A stretch of DNA of 64,000 nucleotides from M3007 sp046316495 (GCA_046316495.1 JBKDAM010000160.1:12826-76825), one strand, 5' to 3'. Positions 35,609 through 44,873 are shown, counted from the stretch's first letter. The notes: generated by a model not told the origin, from the letters alone. A program made the numbers and translations.

Positions 35609-36784
35609 ATGAGCCGAATAAACTTAATTTCACTCTTAATACTGATTGGACTCTTATCCTCTTGTAAAAAGGCAGATGTTGGTCACAGTGCTGATTGCTC
35701 CTATTCCCCTACCCCAGAACATCCAAAAGCGGCCTATTATCAGGCCGTATTAGACGCGCACGTAGCGCGAGGGTTGCCAGGTATCTCTGCGCTGGTACGC
35801 GATGAGTCTGGCGTGTGGGTGGGCTCCTCAGGGAAAGCTGATATTTCAGAAAATATTGACATGAAACCTTGCACGGTTTCGAAAGCATGCAGCATCACCA
35901 AGACCTTTATCGGGACCCTAACGCTTCAACTCGTAGAAGAAGGAAAAATCAAACTAGACGATCCTTTGACAGCTTACCTGTCTCAAGAAATTCTCGATCA
36001 GGTAAAAAATGCGAAAGAAAGCACCGTTCGAATGCTTCTCAACCACCAAACAGGCATCGCTGATGTGATCGATGATAATAATTTCTACCTCGCCGTGCTT
36101 AACCAACCTGACCGAAAATGGAAGCCAGAGGAACTCATACAATATGTCTACGGGGACGATCCTGAATTTAGCCCGGCCGGCTCTGACGAAACATACTCCA
36201 ACACCAATTACCTGTTACTGGTAATGGTGATCGAGCAAGCGACCGGCAGACCACATGCTGAACTGCTTCGGGAAAAAGTAATTGAGCCATTGAATCTGAC
36301 AAATACCGCCTATTATTGGCACGACCCCTTACCCTCTTACACCGCACAGGGGTATTTTGACCTTTACAATAACGGTAGTATCCTGAATGTAACCAACTAT
36401 AATACAGGTAGTGGTAACGGCTACGGCGGACTCTATTCCAATGTATACGACCTACAAGTATTCATTGAAGCATTAGTCCGCGAAAAACGATTGTTGTCCG
36501 CCCCAATGTTAGGGGAAATGCTCCAATTCACCAAAGAAGTGGAAACCTACAATAGGGCCAATGGGCTTGGCATTTTTAAAGATTTTCTAGAGCGGGGGCC
36601 CAATGAATATGCCTATGGGCACCGTGGACGAGATCTGGGTTACACTGCAGACCTATACTGGTTTCCAGTAAAAGACCGTACGATGGTTTACTTTGTGAAC
36701 TATGGAACAGATGCTACCAGCAGCCTAAAGTCTGTCTTTACCGATTTTCGGAATGCCATGGCCAGCGCCGTAAATGGGTACTAA
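35609..36784 (+). CDS. Serine hydrolase, class C beta-lactamase-like lipoprotein
   Basis: 391 residues with a lipoprotein signal (lipobox LLSSC, Cys19). The penicillin-binding/AmpC fold is shown by S95-x-x-K98 in CSITK, Y196-S-N198 in TYSNTNY, and the third motif GHRG near 330 in place of KTG. Such proteins are peptidases, esterases or D-aminopeptidases more often than real beta-lactamases. It is anchored in the periplasm or outer membrane. The upstream barrel gene is 12 bp away. The stop overlaps that of the GNAT gene by 4 nt. Resistance should not be inferred. Confidence 0.88.
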   Translation: MSRINLISLLILIGLLSSCKKADVGHSADCSYSPTPEHPKAAYYQAVLDAHVARGLPGISALVRDESGVWVGSSGKADISENIDMKPCTVSKACSITKTFIGTLTLQLVEEGKIKLDDPLTAYLSQEILDQVKNAKESTVRMLLNHQTGIADVIDDNNFYLAVLNQPDRKWKPEELIQYVYGDDPEFSPAGSDETYSNTNYLLLVMVIEQATGRPHAELLREKVIEPLNLTNTAYYWHDPLPSYTAQGYFDLYNNGSILNVTNYNTGSGNGYGGLYSNVYDLQVFIEALVREKRLLSAPMLGEMLQFTKEVETYNRANGLGIFKDFLERGPNEYAYGHRGRDLGYTADLYWFPVKDRTMVYFVNYGTDATSSLKSVFTDFRNAMASAVNGY

Positions 36785-37284
36785 CGTGCTGCTGAACGCT
36801 TTTTTATCATTACATAGTCATCCATTACAAATCGCCCATCCCCAACTACCAAGTCAAGGTTGGATTCAATAACAAAACCCATTTTAAAGTAAAAATTAAC
36901 ACTTCGGAAATTACGACGGTTCACGTTAAGACGAACCGTTTCCCAATCTGGAAGTTGATCTAGAACCGCTAAAAAAGCCCGGGCTCCTATTCCCTGACCG
37001 CGATTCGCTAAGTAGAATTTGTGCAGGTAGTAGTTGCCCGGGATTTTATCGGGCCCAATAGACAAATAACCACGGGCTTGGTCTGCCTCTTCTGGCGTAA
37101 TAAACCAAAATTGGTGCTCTAATGCTGTCATCTGATGAGTGAGCGCTTCCAGGCTATACCATTCATCCAACATAAAGCGTATTTGCTCCCCGGTGATAAT
37201 TTCTGGGTAATGGGCCCACCACACCTCCTCTGCCAACGCCTTAATCAAGGGTAAATCGGCTGTAGTTGCTAGTTGAATTTTCAT
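36781..37284 (-). CDS. GNAT-family N-acetyltransferase
   Basis: 167 residues from the ATG at 37284. The acetyl-CoA-binding motif A is seen as LHKFYLANRGQGIGARAFLAVLD, followed by VRLNVNRRNFRSVNFYFKMGF, the usual N..N..A..FY motif B. The substrate is unknown. The start at 37284 is preferred over 37302 because a TATCTTTG element sits at 37289-37296, only four bases upstream, which would make the mRNA leaderless. The stop interlocks with the convergent serine hydrolase. Confidence 0.88.
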   Translation of the reverse strand: MKIQLATTADLPLIKALAEEVWWAHYPEIITGEQIRFMLDEWYSLEALTHQMTALEHQFWFITPEEADQARGYLSIGPDKIPGNYYLHKFYLANRGQGIGARAFLAVLDQLPDWETVRLNVNRRNFRSVNFYFKMGFVIESNLDLVVGDGRFVMDDYVMIKKRSAAR

Positions 37285-37288
37285 CCCA

Positions 37289-37296
37289 CAAAGATA
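37289..37296 (-). promoter_or_regulatory. -7 promoter element for the GNAT gene, possibly leaderless
   Basis: TATCTTTG on the minus strand with four nucleotides before the ATG at 37284. No TTG at the ideal 19-nt spacing. Confidence 0.4.
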
Positions 37297-37355
37297 CCTC
37301 AACCAGAAGAAACCTGAATTGTTATGCAGATAACGCAGGTTAATTTCTTACGTAT

Positions 37356-37363
37356 TAATTTTG
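37356..37363 (+). promoter_or_regulatory. -7 promoter element for fumC
   Basis: TAATTTTG followed by C, 42 nt before the fumC ATG. The -33 TTG is not apparent. Confidence 0.4.
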
Positions 37364-37405
37364 CGCCTTTATTGAACTATTTCTCACAATTTACACCATA
37401 TTAGA

Positions 37406-38800
37406 ATGGAATACCGCATAGAAAAAGATACCATGGGAAAGGTGCAGGTCCCTGCTCATGTGTACTGGGGAGCTCAAACTCAACGCTCCATCGACAATTT
37501 TAAGATTGCCCGAGATACCAATAAGATGCCTATCGAAATTATCCGCGCCTTCGCTATTTTGAAAAAAGCAGCCGCGCTAACTAATTTTGAAGCAGGTGTA
37601 CTCCCAAAAGAAAAATGCGACCTTATCGGACAAGTTTGCGACGAAATACTCGAAGGTAAACTAGACGATCAGTTTCCTCTGGTGGTTTGGCAAACCGGCT
37701 CTGGCACCCAAAGTAACATGAATGCCAATGAGGTAATCGCTTACCGCGCGCACGTCATCAATGGCGGACAACTGAGCGACGAACAGAAATTTGTGCACCC
37801 CAACGATGATGTAAACAAATCGCAGTCGTCCAACGATACCTTCCCAACCGCTATGCACATCGCAGCGTACAAAATGCTGATCGAGACAACCATTCCGGGA
37901 ATTGAGAAGTTGCGTAACACCTTAGACGCTAAATCAAAGGACTTCATGAACGTGGTAAAAATCGGACGCACCCACTTTATGGATGCGACACCCTTAACCC
38001 TCGGGCAAGAGTTTTCCGGCTATGTAGCCCAGCTTAACCATGGACTTCGGGCCATCAAGAACTCCTTAGAGCACCTTAGTGAGCTGGCATTGGGTGGAAC
38101 CGCGGTTGGAACCGGAATCAACACGCCTAAAGGGTATTCCGAGAATGTTGCCCGCCACATTGCCCAATTAACCGAACTCCCATTTGTAACTGCCCCTAAC
38201 AAATTTGAAGCCTTGGCAGCACACGACGGTATCGTAGAAGCCCACGGCGCCCTCAAAACCGTTGCTGTCAGCTTAATGAAGATTGCAAACGATATTCGTA
38301 TGCTTTCCTCTGGTCCACGGTCCGGTATCGGGGAAATCTTTATCCCAGATAATGAACCAGGTTCTTCTATTATGCCTGGAAAAGTGAATCCAACTCAATG
38401 CGAGGCCTTAACAATGGTGGCAGCTCAAGTAATGGGAAATGATGTGGCCATCAATATTGGAGGATCCAACGGACACTTTGAACTAAATGTATTCAAACCC
38501 GTCATGATCTACAATTTCTTGCACTCCGCCCGTCTAATTGGAGAAGCATGCGTATCCTTTAACGACAAATGCGCGGTTGGAATTGAGCCATTACACGATA
38601 ATATTCGCAAGCACGTGAACAACTCACTGATGTTGGTAACGGCTTTGAATACTAAAATCGGGTATTATAAATCGGCTGAAATTGCTCAAAAAGCACACAA
38701 GGAAGGTTTAACCTTAAAAGAATCAGCCCTTCAACTGGGCTACCTGACAGCAGAGGAATTTGACAGTTGGGTACGTCCAGAAGATATGGTAGGAATGTAA
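37406..38800 (+). CDS. fumC: Class II fumarate hydratase
   Basis: 464 residues, the normal length. It reversibly hydrates fumarate to malate in the TCA cycle, with no iron-sulfur cluster. Signatures are SGTQSNMNANEV (near 98-109), the TGIN-like GTGINTPKGY region, and the superfamily signature GSSIMPGKVNPTQCEA near 320, which carries the catalytic Ser loop. It is monocistronic and ends in a GC-rich hairpin shared with the convergent serC. Nothing is odd. Confidence 0.97.
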   Translation: MEYRIEKDTMGKVQVPAHVYWGAQTQRSIDNFKIARDTNKMPIEIIRAFAILKKAAALTNFEAGVLPKEKCDLIGQVCDEILEGKLDDQFPLVVWQTGSGTQSNMNANEVIAYRAHVINGGQLSDEQKFVHPNDDVNKSQSSNDTFPTAMHIAAYKMLIETTIPGIEKLRNTLDAKSKDFMNVVKIGRTHFMDATPLTLGQEFSGYVAQLNHGLRAIKNSLEHLSELALGGTAVGTGINTPKGYSENVARHIAQLTELPFVTAPNKFEALAAHDGIVEAHGALKTVAVSLMKIANDIRMLSSGPRSGIGEIFIPDNEPGSSIMPGKVNPTQCEALTMVAAQVMGNDVAINIGGSNGHFELNVFKPVMIYNFLHSARLIGEACVSFNDKCAVGIEPLHDNIRKHVNNSLMLVTALNTKIGYYKSAEIAQKAHKEGLTLKESALQLGYLTAEEFDSWVRPEDMVGM

Positions 38801-38804
38801 CCTC

Positions 38805-38840
38805 AAGAACGCCGGGCCGGGATACTGGTCCGGCGTTCTT
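38805..38840. terminator. Hairpin between fumC and serC
   Basis: AAGAACGCCGG pairs with CCGGCGTTCTT. It sits between convergent genes and probably terminates both; U-tracts are short on each side, so efficiency is uncertain. Confidence 0.7.
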
Positions 38841-38866
38841 ATTTCGGCTAAATACTACTTCCTCCA

Positions 38867-39949
38867 TCAGGCCTGCTTCTTGCGAGCAAAATCGGCCATC
38901 AAATCCACCAAGGCCTGAACACTTGACTTAGGCATTGCATTATAGATGGAAGCCCTGAAGCCTCCAACAGAACGGTGACCAGCCAAGCCTGACATACCAT
39001 TGGCTTTACATACTTGCAAGAATTCTTTCTCTAAGCCCTCGTAACCTTCTGCCATCACAAAGCAGACATTCATCAATGAACGGTCAGCAGGGTTCGTCAC
39101 TACGGCCTTAAACAATGGATTTCGATCGATTTCCTGGTACAACAAGGCTGCTTTAGCTTTATTTTTCCGCTGCATACCCTTCAATCCTCCATTCTTTTTG
39201 ATCCAACGAAGGGTTAGCATAGAGACATAAATTGGATACACCGGCGGCGTGTTATACATCGAATTTTCCTTGATGAAGTTCCGATAATCAAGCATAGAGG
39301 GCAAATGTCGATCTACGGTACCCAACATATCCTCCCGAACAATGACGGCGGTGACACCGGCAGGCCCAAGATTTTTTTGCGCCCCAGCATAAATCAAACC
39401 AAAGGAACGGATATCAATAGGACGACTCAAAAAATCGGACGACATATCACAGACCAAGGGCACCGGCGACTTTGGGAACTTGGCCCACTGGGTACCGTAA
39501 ATGGTATTATTGCTCGTGAGGTGCAAGTACTTGGCCTCCTTCGGGATTTTGGTTAACTTTGGCAAATAAGTATAATTATCTGCCTTGGAAGATGCAATCA
39601 CCTCAATTTTCCCAAATGCCTTGGCCTCCTTAATCGCCTTGTTTGCCCAAGTTCCGGTATCCGTGTAGGCCGCAAGCTCCTCTTCCTTCAACAGGTTCAT
39701 TGGAACCAAGAAAAACTGTGAACTAGCGCCCCCAGACATCCAGAGGACATGGTAATCTTCTGGCAATTCCAATAGCTCGCGCATCAAGGCATTCGCCTCT
39801 TCGAGGATAGCCGTAAACTCGGGCCCACGATGGCTAAGCTCTAACAAGCTGAGTCCCATTCCTTGGTAATTTACCACTGCCTTTGCGGCTTCTTTAAGGA
39901 CAGCCGCTGGTAAAATGGCCGGACCTGCTGAAAAGTTGTGTTGCTTCAT
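38867..39949 (-). CDS. serC: Phosphoserine aminotransferase
   Basis: 360 residues. SerC converts 3-phosphohydroxypyruvate plus glutamate to phosphoserine, the second step of serine synthesis, and also serves pyridoxal phosphate synthesis. The N-terminal NFSAGPAILP, the MSGGASSQF cofactor-phosphate loop, VCDMSSDFLSRPID and the PLP lysine in YAGAQKNLGPAGVT are all present. serA is not adjacent. A TAATTTTG element lies 26 nt before the start. Nothing is odd. Confidence 0.97.
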   Translation of the reverse strand: MKQHNFSAGPAILPAAVLKEAAKAVVNYQGMGLSLLELSHRGPEFTAILEEANALMRELLELPEDYHVLWMSGGASSQFFLVPMNLLKEEELAAYTDTGTWANKAIKEAKAFGKIEVIASSKADNYTYLPKLTKIPKEAKYLHLTSNNTIYGTQWAKFPKSPVPLVCDMSSDFLSRPIDIRSFGLIYAGAQKNLGPAGVTAVIVREDMLGTVDRHLPSMLDYRNFIKENSMYNTPPVYPIYVSMLTLRWIKKNGGLKGMQRKNKAKAALLYQEIDRNPLFKAVVTNPADRSLMNVCFVMAEGYEGLEKEFLQVCKANGMSGLAGHRSVGGFRASIYNAMPKSSVQALVDLMADFARKKQA

Positions 39950-39974
39950 TGTATTTATTTTGTCAAAATCGCTG

Positions 39975-39982
39975 CAAAATTA
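39975..39982 (-). promoter_or_regulatory. -7 promoter element for serC
   Basis: TAATTTTG on the minus strand, 25 nt before the ATG. It faces away from the feoA promoter element 33 bp further on, so the two genes share a compact divergent promoter region. Confidence 0.45.
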
Positions 39983-40014
39983 AGGCCATCTTCTTTGATA
40001 TTTTAAACTTAAAG

Positions 40015-40022
40015 TACCTTTG
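40015..40022 (+). promoter_or_regulatory. -7 promoter element for feoAB
   Basis: TACCTTTG with a TTTG 17 nt upstream, slightly short of the ideal 19. The predicted 5' UTR is about 28 nt and contains the 40033-40041 palindrome. Confidence 0.55.
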
Positions 40023-40032
40023 CTACGTTGAA

Positions 40033-40041
40033 TTAGTCTAA
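40033..40041 (+). promoter_or_regulatory. Possible iron-regulator operator before feoA
   Basis: TTAGTCTAA, a short perfect inverted repeat around one central base, placed just after the predicted transcription start. Its TTAG/CTAA arms recall DtxR/IdeR-type boxes. It is only 9 bp, so chance is quite possible. Confidence 0.25.
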
Positions 40042-40055
40042 ATAACAAATCAACC

Positions 40056-40289
40056 ATGCAAAGACGTCACCGTACTCTCCCGGAGCTAAAAGCGAGTGAA
40101 AGCGCACAAGCTATTTCGTTCACCGATCCCTCGCTGGCTTGTAAATTGACCGCAATGGGGGTACTTCCTGGAGCCATCATTGAGATGGTTCGAAAATCGC
40201 CTTTTGGTGACGCATTTTACATTAAAGTGGACGGAATTCGCCTTGCACTTCGCAGCGAGGAAGCACAAACGATTCTATTGACGGATTAG
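40056..40289 (+). CDS. feoA: Ferrous iron transport accessory protein FeoA
   Basis: 77 residues, an SH3-like small cytoplasmic protein. The family core is visible as KLTAMGVLPGAIIEMVRKSPFGDAFYIKVDGIRLALRSEEA. FeoA is needed for FeoB-dependent ferrous iron import, probably by touching its GTPase domain. It begins 34 nt after a TACCTTTG promoter element and ends 1 nt before feoB, so both are translated from one mRNA. A short palindrome in the leader may be an iron-regulator site. Confidence 0.92.
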   Translation: MQRRHRTLPELKASESAQAISFTDPSLACKLTAMGVLPGAIIEMVRKSPFGDAFYIKVDGIRLALRSEEAQTILLTD

Positions 40290-40290
40290 T

Positions 40291-42474
40291 ATGTTGGGAA
40301 AAATGGAACGCAGTGAACAGGTGTTGAAAGTAGGTCTGATCGGAAATCCCAATAGTGGAAAATCCACCGTATTCAATCAACTAACCGGGCTCCGTCAAAA
40401 AACGGGTAATTTTCCCGGTGTAACAGTAGAGGTTAAAGAGGGGCGCTTTACACTGCCTAAAGGACAAGCTGTTGCCTTAATCGACTTTCCTGGTGCTTAT
40501 AGCCTCTATCCAACCTCCACCGATGAAAAAGTGCTTGTGGAGGTACTCGCCAATACCAGCGACCCTAATTTCCCGGACTTGTTGGTTTTTGTAGCAGATG
40601 TCACCCATCTTGAGAAGCACCTGTTGTTGTTTACTCAAGTATTGGACTTGAATATTCCCACCATTTTGGCGCTGAATATGAGCGATGTTGCAGAAGCGGA
40701 AGGTATTAAGGTCAATCCAACCCGCTTATCTGCTCAATTACAAGCCCCTGTAGTTTTTATCAGCGGGCGTACAGGAGAGAACTTACCGCAATTAATTCAA
40801 GCCATCGAGCAGTTAGCTGAAAGCCGGGATCCATGGAAATCATCGTTTTATAAAATGAATAGCGATGAACTCCGCATTTCAGAGGCCGTTTGCCAAAATT
40901 TTGCTTGCACCAACCCTTATCGGGCCTTGCTGCTAGCCCACCATAAGGACTGGCTCCGCTTCCTAAGCCCGGCAGAACACGCTACGCTGGATACTATCGT
41001 AAAAACAAAACAATTTCAATCCCTCCTTCAACAGGTGGACGAAACCATGGTCCGCTACGACCAGTTTACGCCAATCGTCCGCGACACGGTACAGCAGCCC
41101 TCTGTCTTCCCTGTTACTGCAACCGATCGAATTGACGCCATCCTCACGCATCGAATCTTTGGACCATTCCTTTTTCTCGGTGTTATGCTGTTGGTATTCA
41201 TGGTCATTTTTTACGGCTATGAAATTACTGGTGGATGGGTAGAGTCTACAATGGCCTGGTTAATTGAGGGGACAGAAACCTTGCTGCAGCCTGTTAGCGC
41301 GGGCTGGGTGGTCGATTTTATAACCAAGGGAGTCTTGGAAGGATTTAAAGGCGTCTTGGTTTTTGTGCCTCAAATTGCCTTACTATCGTTGCTAATTGCC
41401 TTATTAGAAGAGGTCGGCTACTTGGCTCGAGCCGTGTTTATGTTTGATAAAATGATGCGCCGATTTGGAATGAATGGTCGGAGTATCGTTGCGTTGATCA
41501 GTGGTGGAGCCTGCGCAGTTCCCGCCATTAAAGGTACCCGCACAATAGGCAATTGGAAGGAACGCCTAATTACAATTCTTGTCACCCCCTTCATTAGCTG
41601 CAGCGCCCGGATTCCAGTTTACATGGTATTAATTCCAGTGGCGTTGCCGAATGCTAACTGGTGGGTTTGGGCCCAAGTATTTGGTGCTATGTATTTATTG
41701 GGGGTACTAGCGGCCTTGGGATCTGGCTGGATCTTGAATAAGGTAATGAAGTCCCGAGAAGCCACCTTTTTAGCTCTGGAAATGCCCGTCTACAGGGCGC
41801 CACACTGGAAAAACGTATGGCTTACCGTAGTCGATAAGGTCGCCAACTTCGTAAGTGGAGTTTGGAAACCAATTTTATTGATCACCTCCGCCCTTTGGTT
41901 TTTGTCTAGTTTTGGACCGGGTGATGTAGTAGGAAAAGCGGAGCAGAGTGCCTCCAATGATATTGAAGCTGGGATTGCACCCGACTCTGTCCGCGGGGAC
42001 CTGGAAGCTTCTTATCGATTAGAATATTCGTGGGCAGGCAAACTCGGTAAAACAATCGAGCCTGTTATTCGGCCACTTGGATATGATTGGAAAATCGGGA
42101 TCGGTATTCTTTCTTCTTTTCTTGCCAGAGAGGTATTCAATAGCACCATGTATATTATTTACAGCTTGGAGAGCGTAGGTGCAGCAGAAGAAGAAGCGGC
42201 TGGTGACCAATCGCCCTTTGAGCGGTATTCCACTCTAAAAGACAAGATGGCGATGGATACCCACCGGGATTCAAGGGAAAAGATTTATACACCTGCAACC
42301 GGATTATCCCTTTTGGTCTTTTATGCCCTGGCAATGCAGTGTATGAGTACCCTTGTGGTTGTGAAAAATGAAACAGGTCGGTGGAGATGGGCAGTTCTCC
42401 AGTTTGTCTTTATGGGAGGACTTGCGTACGTTCTTTCCTGGATCACATACATGCTGGTTAATTTGATCGCATAA
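40291..42474 (+). CDS. feoB: Ferrous iron transporter FeoB
   Basis: 727 residues. It imports Fe2+ with a cytoplasmic G-protein domain at the N terminus: G1 GNPNSGKST (17-25), G2 in NFPGVTVE, G3 DFPGAYSL and G4 NMSD. The membrane part starts near 290 and includes the paired Gate motifs and the conserved Cys segment around GGACAVPAIKGTRTI and FISCSARIPVY. The final helix is preceded by a hydrophilic segment with Glu-rich EEEAAGDQSPFERY. It follows feoA by 1 nt. feoC is absent, as usual outside Gammaproteobacteria. Nothing is odd. Confidence 0.97.
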   Translation: MLGKMERSEQVLKVGLIGNPNSGKSTVFNQLTGLRQKTGNFPGVTVEVKEGRFTLPKGQAVALIDFPGAYSLYPTSTDEKVLVEVLANTSDPNFPDLLVFVADVTHLEKHLLLFTQVLDLNIPTILALNMSDVAEAEGIKVNPTRLSAQLQAPVVFISGRTGENLPQLIQAIEQLAESRDPWKSSFYKMNSDELRISEAVCQNFACTNPYRALLLAHHKDWLRFLSPAEHATLDTIVKTKQFQSLLQQVDETMVRYDQFTPIVRDTVQQPSVFPVTATDRIDAILTHRIFGPFLFLGVMLLVFMVIFYGYEITGGWVESTMAWLIEGTETLLQPVSAGWVVDFITKGVLEGFKGVLVFVPQIALLSLLIALLEEVGYLARAVFMFDKMMRRFGMNGRSIVALISGGACAVPAIKGTRTIGNWKERLITILVTPFISCSARIPVYMVLIPVALPNANWWVWAQVFGAMYLLGVLAALGSGWILNKVMKSREATFLALEMPVYRAPHWKNVWLTVVDKVANFVSGVWKPILLITSALWFLSSFGPGDVVGKAEQSASNDIEAGIAPDSVRGDLEASYRLEYSWAGKLGKTIEPVIRPLGYDWKIGIGILSSFLAREVFNSTMYIIYSLESVGAAEEEAAGDQSPFERYSTLKDKMAMDTHRDSREKIYTPATGLSLLVFYALAMQCMSTLVVVKNETGRWRWAVLQFVFMGGLAYVLSWITYMLVNLIA

Positions 42475-42544
42475 CTGGAAGGGGTAATAAAACTACCTTT
42501 TTCAGTCAACTCTCGGCGCTACAGCGTGTCCGGCTACCAAGCTC

Positions 42545-43384
42545 CTATTTTTTCAACATAAAATCCCAAAAATCCAACATACAGGCACCCCAACTCTCGG
42601 GGTCGTGCCGCCCCCCTTCCACTTGGAGGTAGCGAAGATGCTCCTTTGGCACCCCTACCGATTCCATGGCTTGGATACAATCCAATGTATCATCAATTAC
42701 GTCGATAATTCCGTTCTTATTTCGGTCATCGGTTTCTTCCTCTGTGCCAGCCATCCACCAGAACCGTTGAAAAGAAGTCCCTTCACCGGCTTTTAATTTA
42801 ATTTGATCGTGCATAATCCGGTTGGCATCCGGTTCAACAGCAGAAAACGCCTTGGACCGCCACCAAAGTGCTCCAGAAAAGACACCAGCCCCACCAAATG
42901 TGCCTGGATGTGACCAAACCAAATCCAGTGCAGATAAGGCTCCCAACGAAAACCCAGCCATCCACACCTGAGTGACCTCTCCTGTGATGGAATATCGACT
43001 TCGTAAAAAAGGAATCAATTCATTTAAAACAAAGAGAGAATACACACCGGCAAGGTCACCACGACCCATATAGTCTGGCTGCGCAGCCACCCCATACTCC
43101 CGCATTCGATCAGGCCCCGCATAAATGCCTGCCATCAAAAATGGCAGTCGATTGTTGGAGGCACCATACCAATCAACCAACAACTGCTCCATTCCCATGC
43201 GGGGAAGATCTTGACCATCGTTCATTAGTAGGAGCGGATAACACCCATCTTTCGTATAACCTGGAGGAAGGTACACGTCGAGGTCGACCAATCGAGTTAA
43301 ATAATTGGAGTGCAAGTGCCGAATATGCTCCAGCTTAGGTCGGTTTTTCCGAATGCCAAACCTCCATCTTGTCCACCAATTCAT
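42545..43384 (-). CDS. Alpha/beta-hydrolase esterase, enterochelin-esterase/EstD type
   Basis: 279 residues. Visible are the oxyanion-hole region (LLLMNDGQDLP, the family's DGQ), the nucleophile elbow GFSLGAL (Ser near 145) and the C-terminal GGRHDPESW with the catalytic His. A Ca-binding-like DDRNKNGIIDVIDD loop is inserted near 215-228, which is an EF-hand-like Asp/Asn-rich run. There is no signal peptide, so it acts in the cytoplasm. The name enterochelin esterase should not be taken as proof of siderophore use. It begins 9 bp after asnS ends and is likely co-transcribed. Confidence 0.83.
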   Translation of the reverse strand: MNWWTRWRFGIRKNRPKLEHIRHLHSNYLTRLVDLDVYLPPGYTKDGCYPLLLMNDGQDLPRMGMEQLLVDWYGASNNRLPFLMAGIYAGPDRMREYGVAAQPDYMGRGDLAGVYSLFVLNELIPFLRSRYSITGEVTQVWMAGFSLGALSALDLVWSHPGTFGGAGVFSGALWWRSKAFSAVEPDANRIMHDQIKLKAGEGTSFQRFWWMAGTEEETDDRNKNGIIDVIDDTLDCIQAMESVGVPKEHLRYLQVEGGRHDPESWGACMLDFWDFMLKK

Positions 43385-43393
43385 CTATGACGA

Positions 43394-44839
43394 TTAAAAT
43401 TCTGCGCTGCCGGGATACCTTGGGAAGGCTATTACATCACGGATATTGGTCATGCCGGTGACAAACAAAATAAGGCGCTCAAAGCCTAAGCCAAAGCCTG
43501 CGTGTGGACAGCTACCAAAACGTCGAGTATCCAGGTACCAGTACATCTCCTCAGTTGGGATGTGCATAGCTTCCATTTTGGACACCAGCACGTCGTACCG
43601 TTCTTCCCGCTGCGATCCTCCCACAATTTCCCCAATTCCAGGGAACAAAATATCCATCGCCCGAACGGTTTCTTTACCAGGTTCTGTCCCATCGTTCAAG
43701 CGCATATAGAAAGCTTTAATAGCAGCAGGGTAATCAGTCAGAATTACGGGCTTTTTAATGTGCTTTTCGACCAAGTAACGCTCATGTTCACTTTGAAGGT
43801 CTGCTCCCCAAGCCTCAATTGGGTATTGGAACTTCCCTTTTTTATTGGGGTTCGAATTGCGGAGGATATCAATGGCCTCCGTGTATGTTAGGCGCTCGAA
43901 ATGGTTCTCTGTCACAAAACGCAATTTCTCGGTAAGCGTCATTTCACTTCGCTGGTCTTGTGGTTTACTCTTCTCCTCTTCAATCAAGCGCTCTTCCAAG
44001 ATTTTTAGATCATCCATACAGTGCTCCAGCGCATACGAGATGACATAGCGCAGCATGTTTTCGGCCAGATCCATATTGTCATTCAAATCTGCAAACGCAA
44101 CTTCCGGTTCAATCATCCAAAACTCCGCTAAATGCCGAGTTGTATTTGAGTTTTCGGCACGGAACGTAGGTCCGAAGGTATAAACAGAGCCGAGAGCCAT
44201 GGCGCCCAACTCTGCTTCCAACTGACCAGAAACCGTCAGATTAGCAGATTTTCCGAAAAAGTCTTGGCTAAAATCAACTGCTCCCTCCTCTGTTTTAGGA
44301 GGATTCGCTGGATCAAGAGTCGTTACACGGAACATTTCACCAGCCCCCTCCGCATCACTGGCGGTGATGATCGGTGTATGCAAATAAACAAAGCCCTGTT
44401 CATTGAAAAAACGATGAATGGCAAAAGCAAGGGCGTGCCGAATCCGGAAAACAGCCCCAAACGTGTTGGTGCGAAAGCGCAAGTGGGCCTGCTCCCTCAA
44501 AAATTCGAGGGTTTGCTTTTTGGGCTGCAAAGGATACTCTTCTGGATTGCAATCACCGTATATCTCAAGGTGTTCTACTTTTAACTCGATGCGCTGGCCT
44601 TTACCCTGGCTTTCGACCAGTTCCCCGCGAGCGCCAATTGCAGCACCAAATTTAATCCGCTGTATCAACTCCGGATTGGTTTGTTCGAAATCAACGACCA
44701 CCTGTAAGTTATTAGCCGTAGAACCGTCGTTCAAGGCGATAAATTGGTTGTTGCGGAAAGCGCGAACCCATCCTTTAACCAGTACAGTGGTTCCAGTAGG
44801 CTCCGTCCGAAGTAAATCAGCGATTTTTGTGCGTTGCAT
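43394..44839 (-). CDS. asnS: Asparaginyl-tRNA synthetase
   Basis: 481 residues, class IIb. An N-terminal OB-fold anticodon domain (about 1-110: KGWVRAFRNNQFIALNDGS) precedes the catalytic core. Motif 2 is seen as FGPTFRAENSNTTRHLAEFWMIEPE, motif 3 as GFGLGFERLILFVTGMTNIRDVIAFPR near the C terminus. It charges tRNA-Asn with asparagine. The predicted promoter TACTTTTG is 27 nt upstream. The esterase gene follows after 9 bp. Nothing is odd. Confidence 0.96.
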   Translation of the reverse strand: MQRTKIADLLRTEPTGTTVLVKGWVRAFRNNQFIALNDGSTANNLQVVVDFEQTNPELIQRIKFGAAIGARGELVESQGKGQRIELKVEHLEIYGDCNPEEYPLQPKKQTLEFLREQAHLRFRTNTFGAVFRIRHALAFAIHRFFNEQGFVYLHTPIITASDAEGAGEMFRVTTLDPANPPKTEEGAVDFSQDFFGKSANLTVSGQLEAELGAMALGSVYTFGPTFRAENSNTTRHLAEFWMIEPEVAFADLNDNMDLAENMLRYVISYALEHCMDDLKILEERLIEEEKSKPQDQRSEMTLTEKLRFVTENHFERLTYTEAIDILRNSNPNKKGKFQYPIEAWGADLQSEHERYLVEKHIKKPVILTDYPAAIKAFYMRLNDGTEPGKETVRAMDILFPGIGEIVGGSQREERYDVLVSKMEAMHIPTEEMYWYLDTRRFGSCPHAGFGLGFERLILFVTGMTNIRDVIAFPRYPGSAEF

Positions 44840-44865
44840 AGTTCTTATTTCAATAAAAAACGCCG

Positions 44866-44873
44866 CAAAAGTA
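44866..44873 (-). promoter_or_regulatory. -7 promoter element for asnS
   Basis: TACTTTTG on the minus strand, 26 nt before the asnS start. No clear -33 element. Confidence 0.45.

Noticed and set aside
35609..36784. Beta-lactamase resistance call
   Set aside because: The serine hydrolase motifs do not prove antibiotic hydrolysis; most such lipoproteins have other roles.
42475..42544. Terminator between feoB and the esterase gene
   Set aside because: Only poorly paired stems and no clear U-tract.
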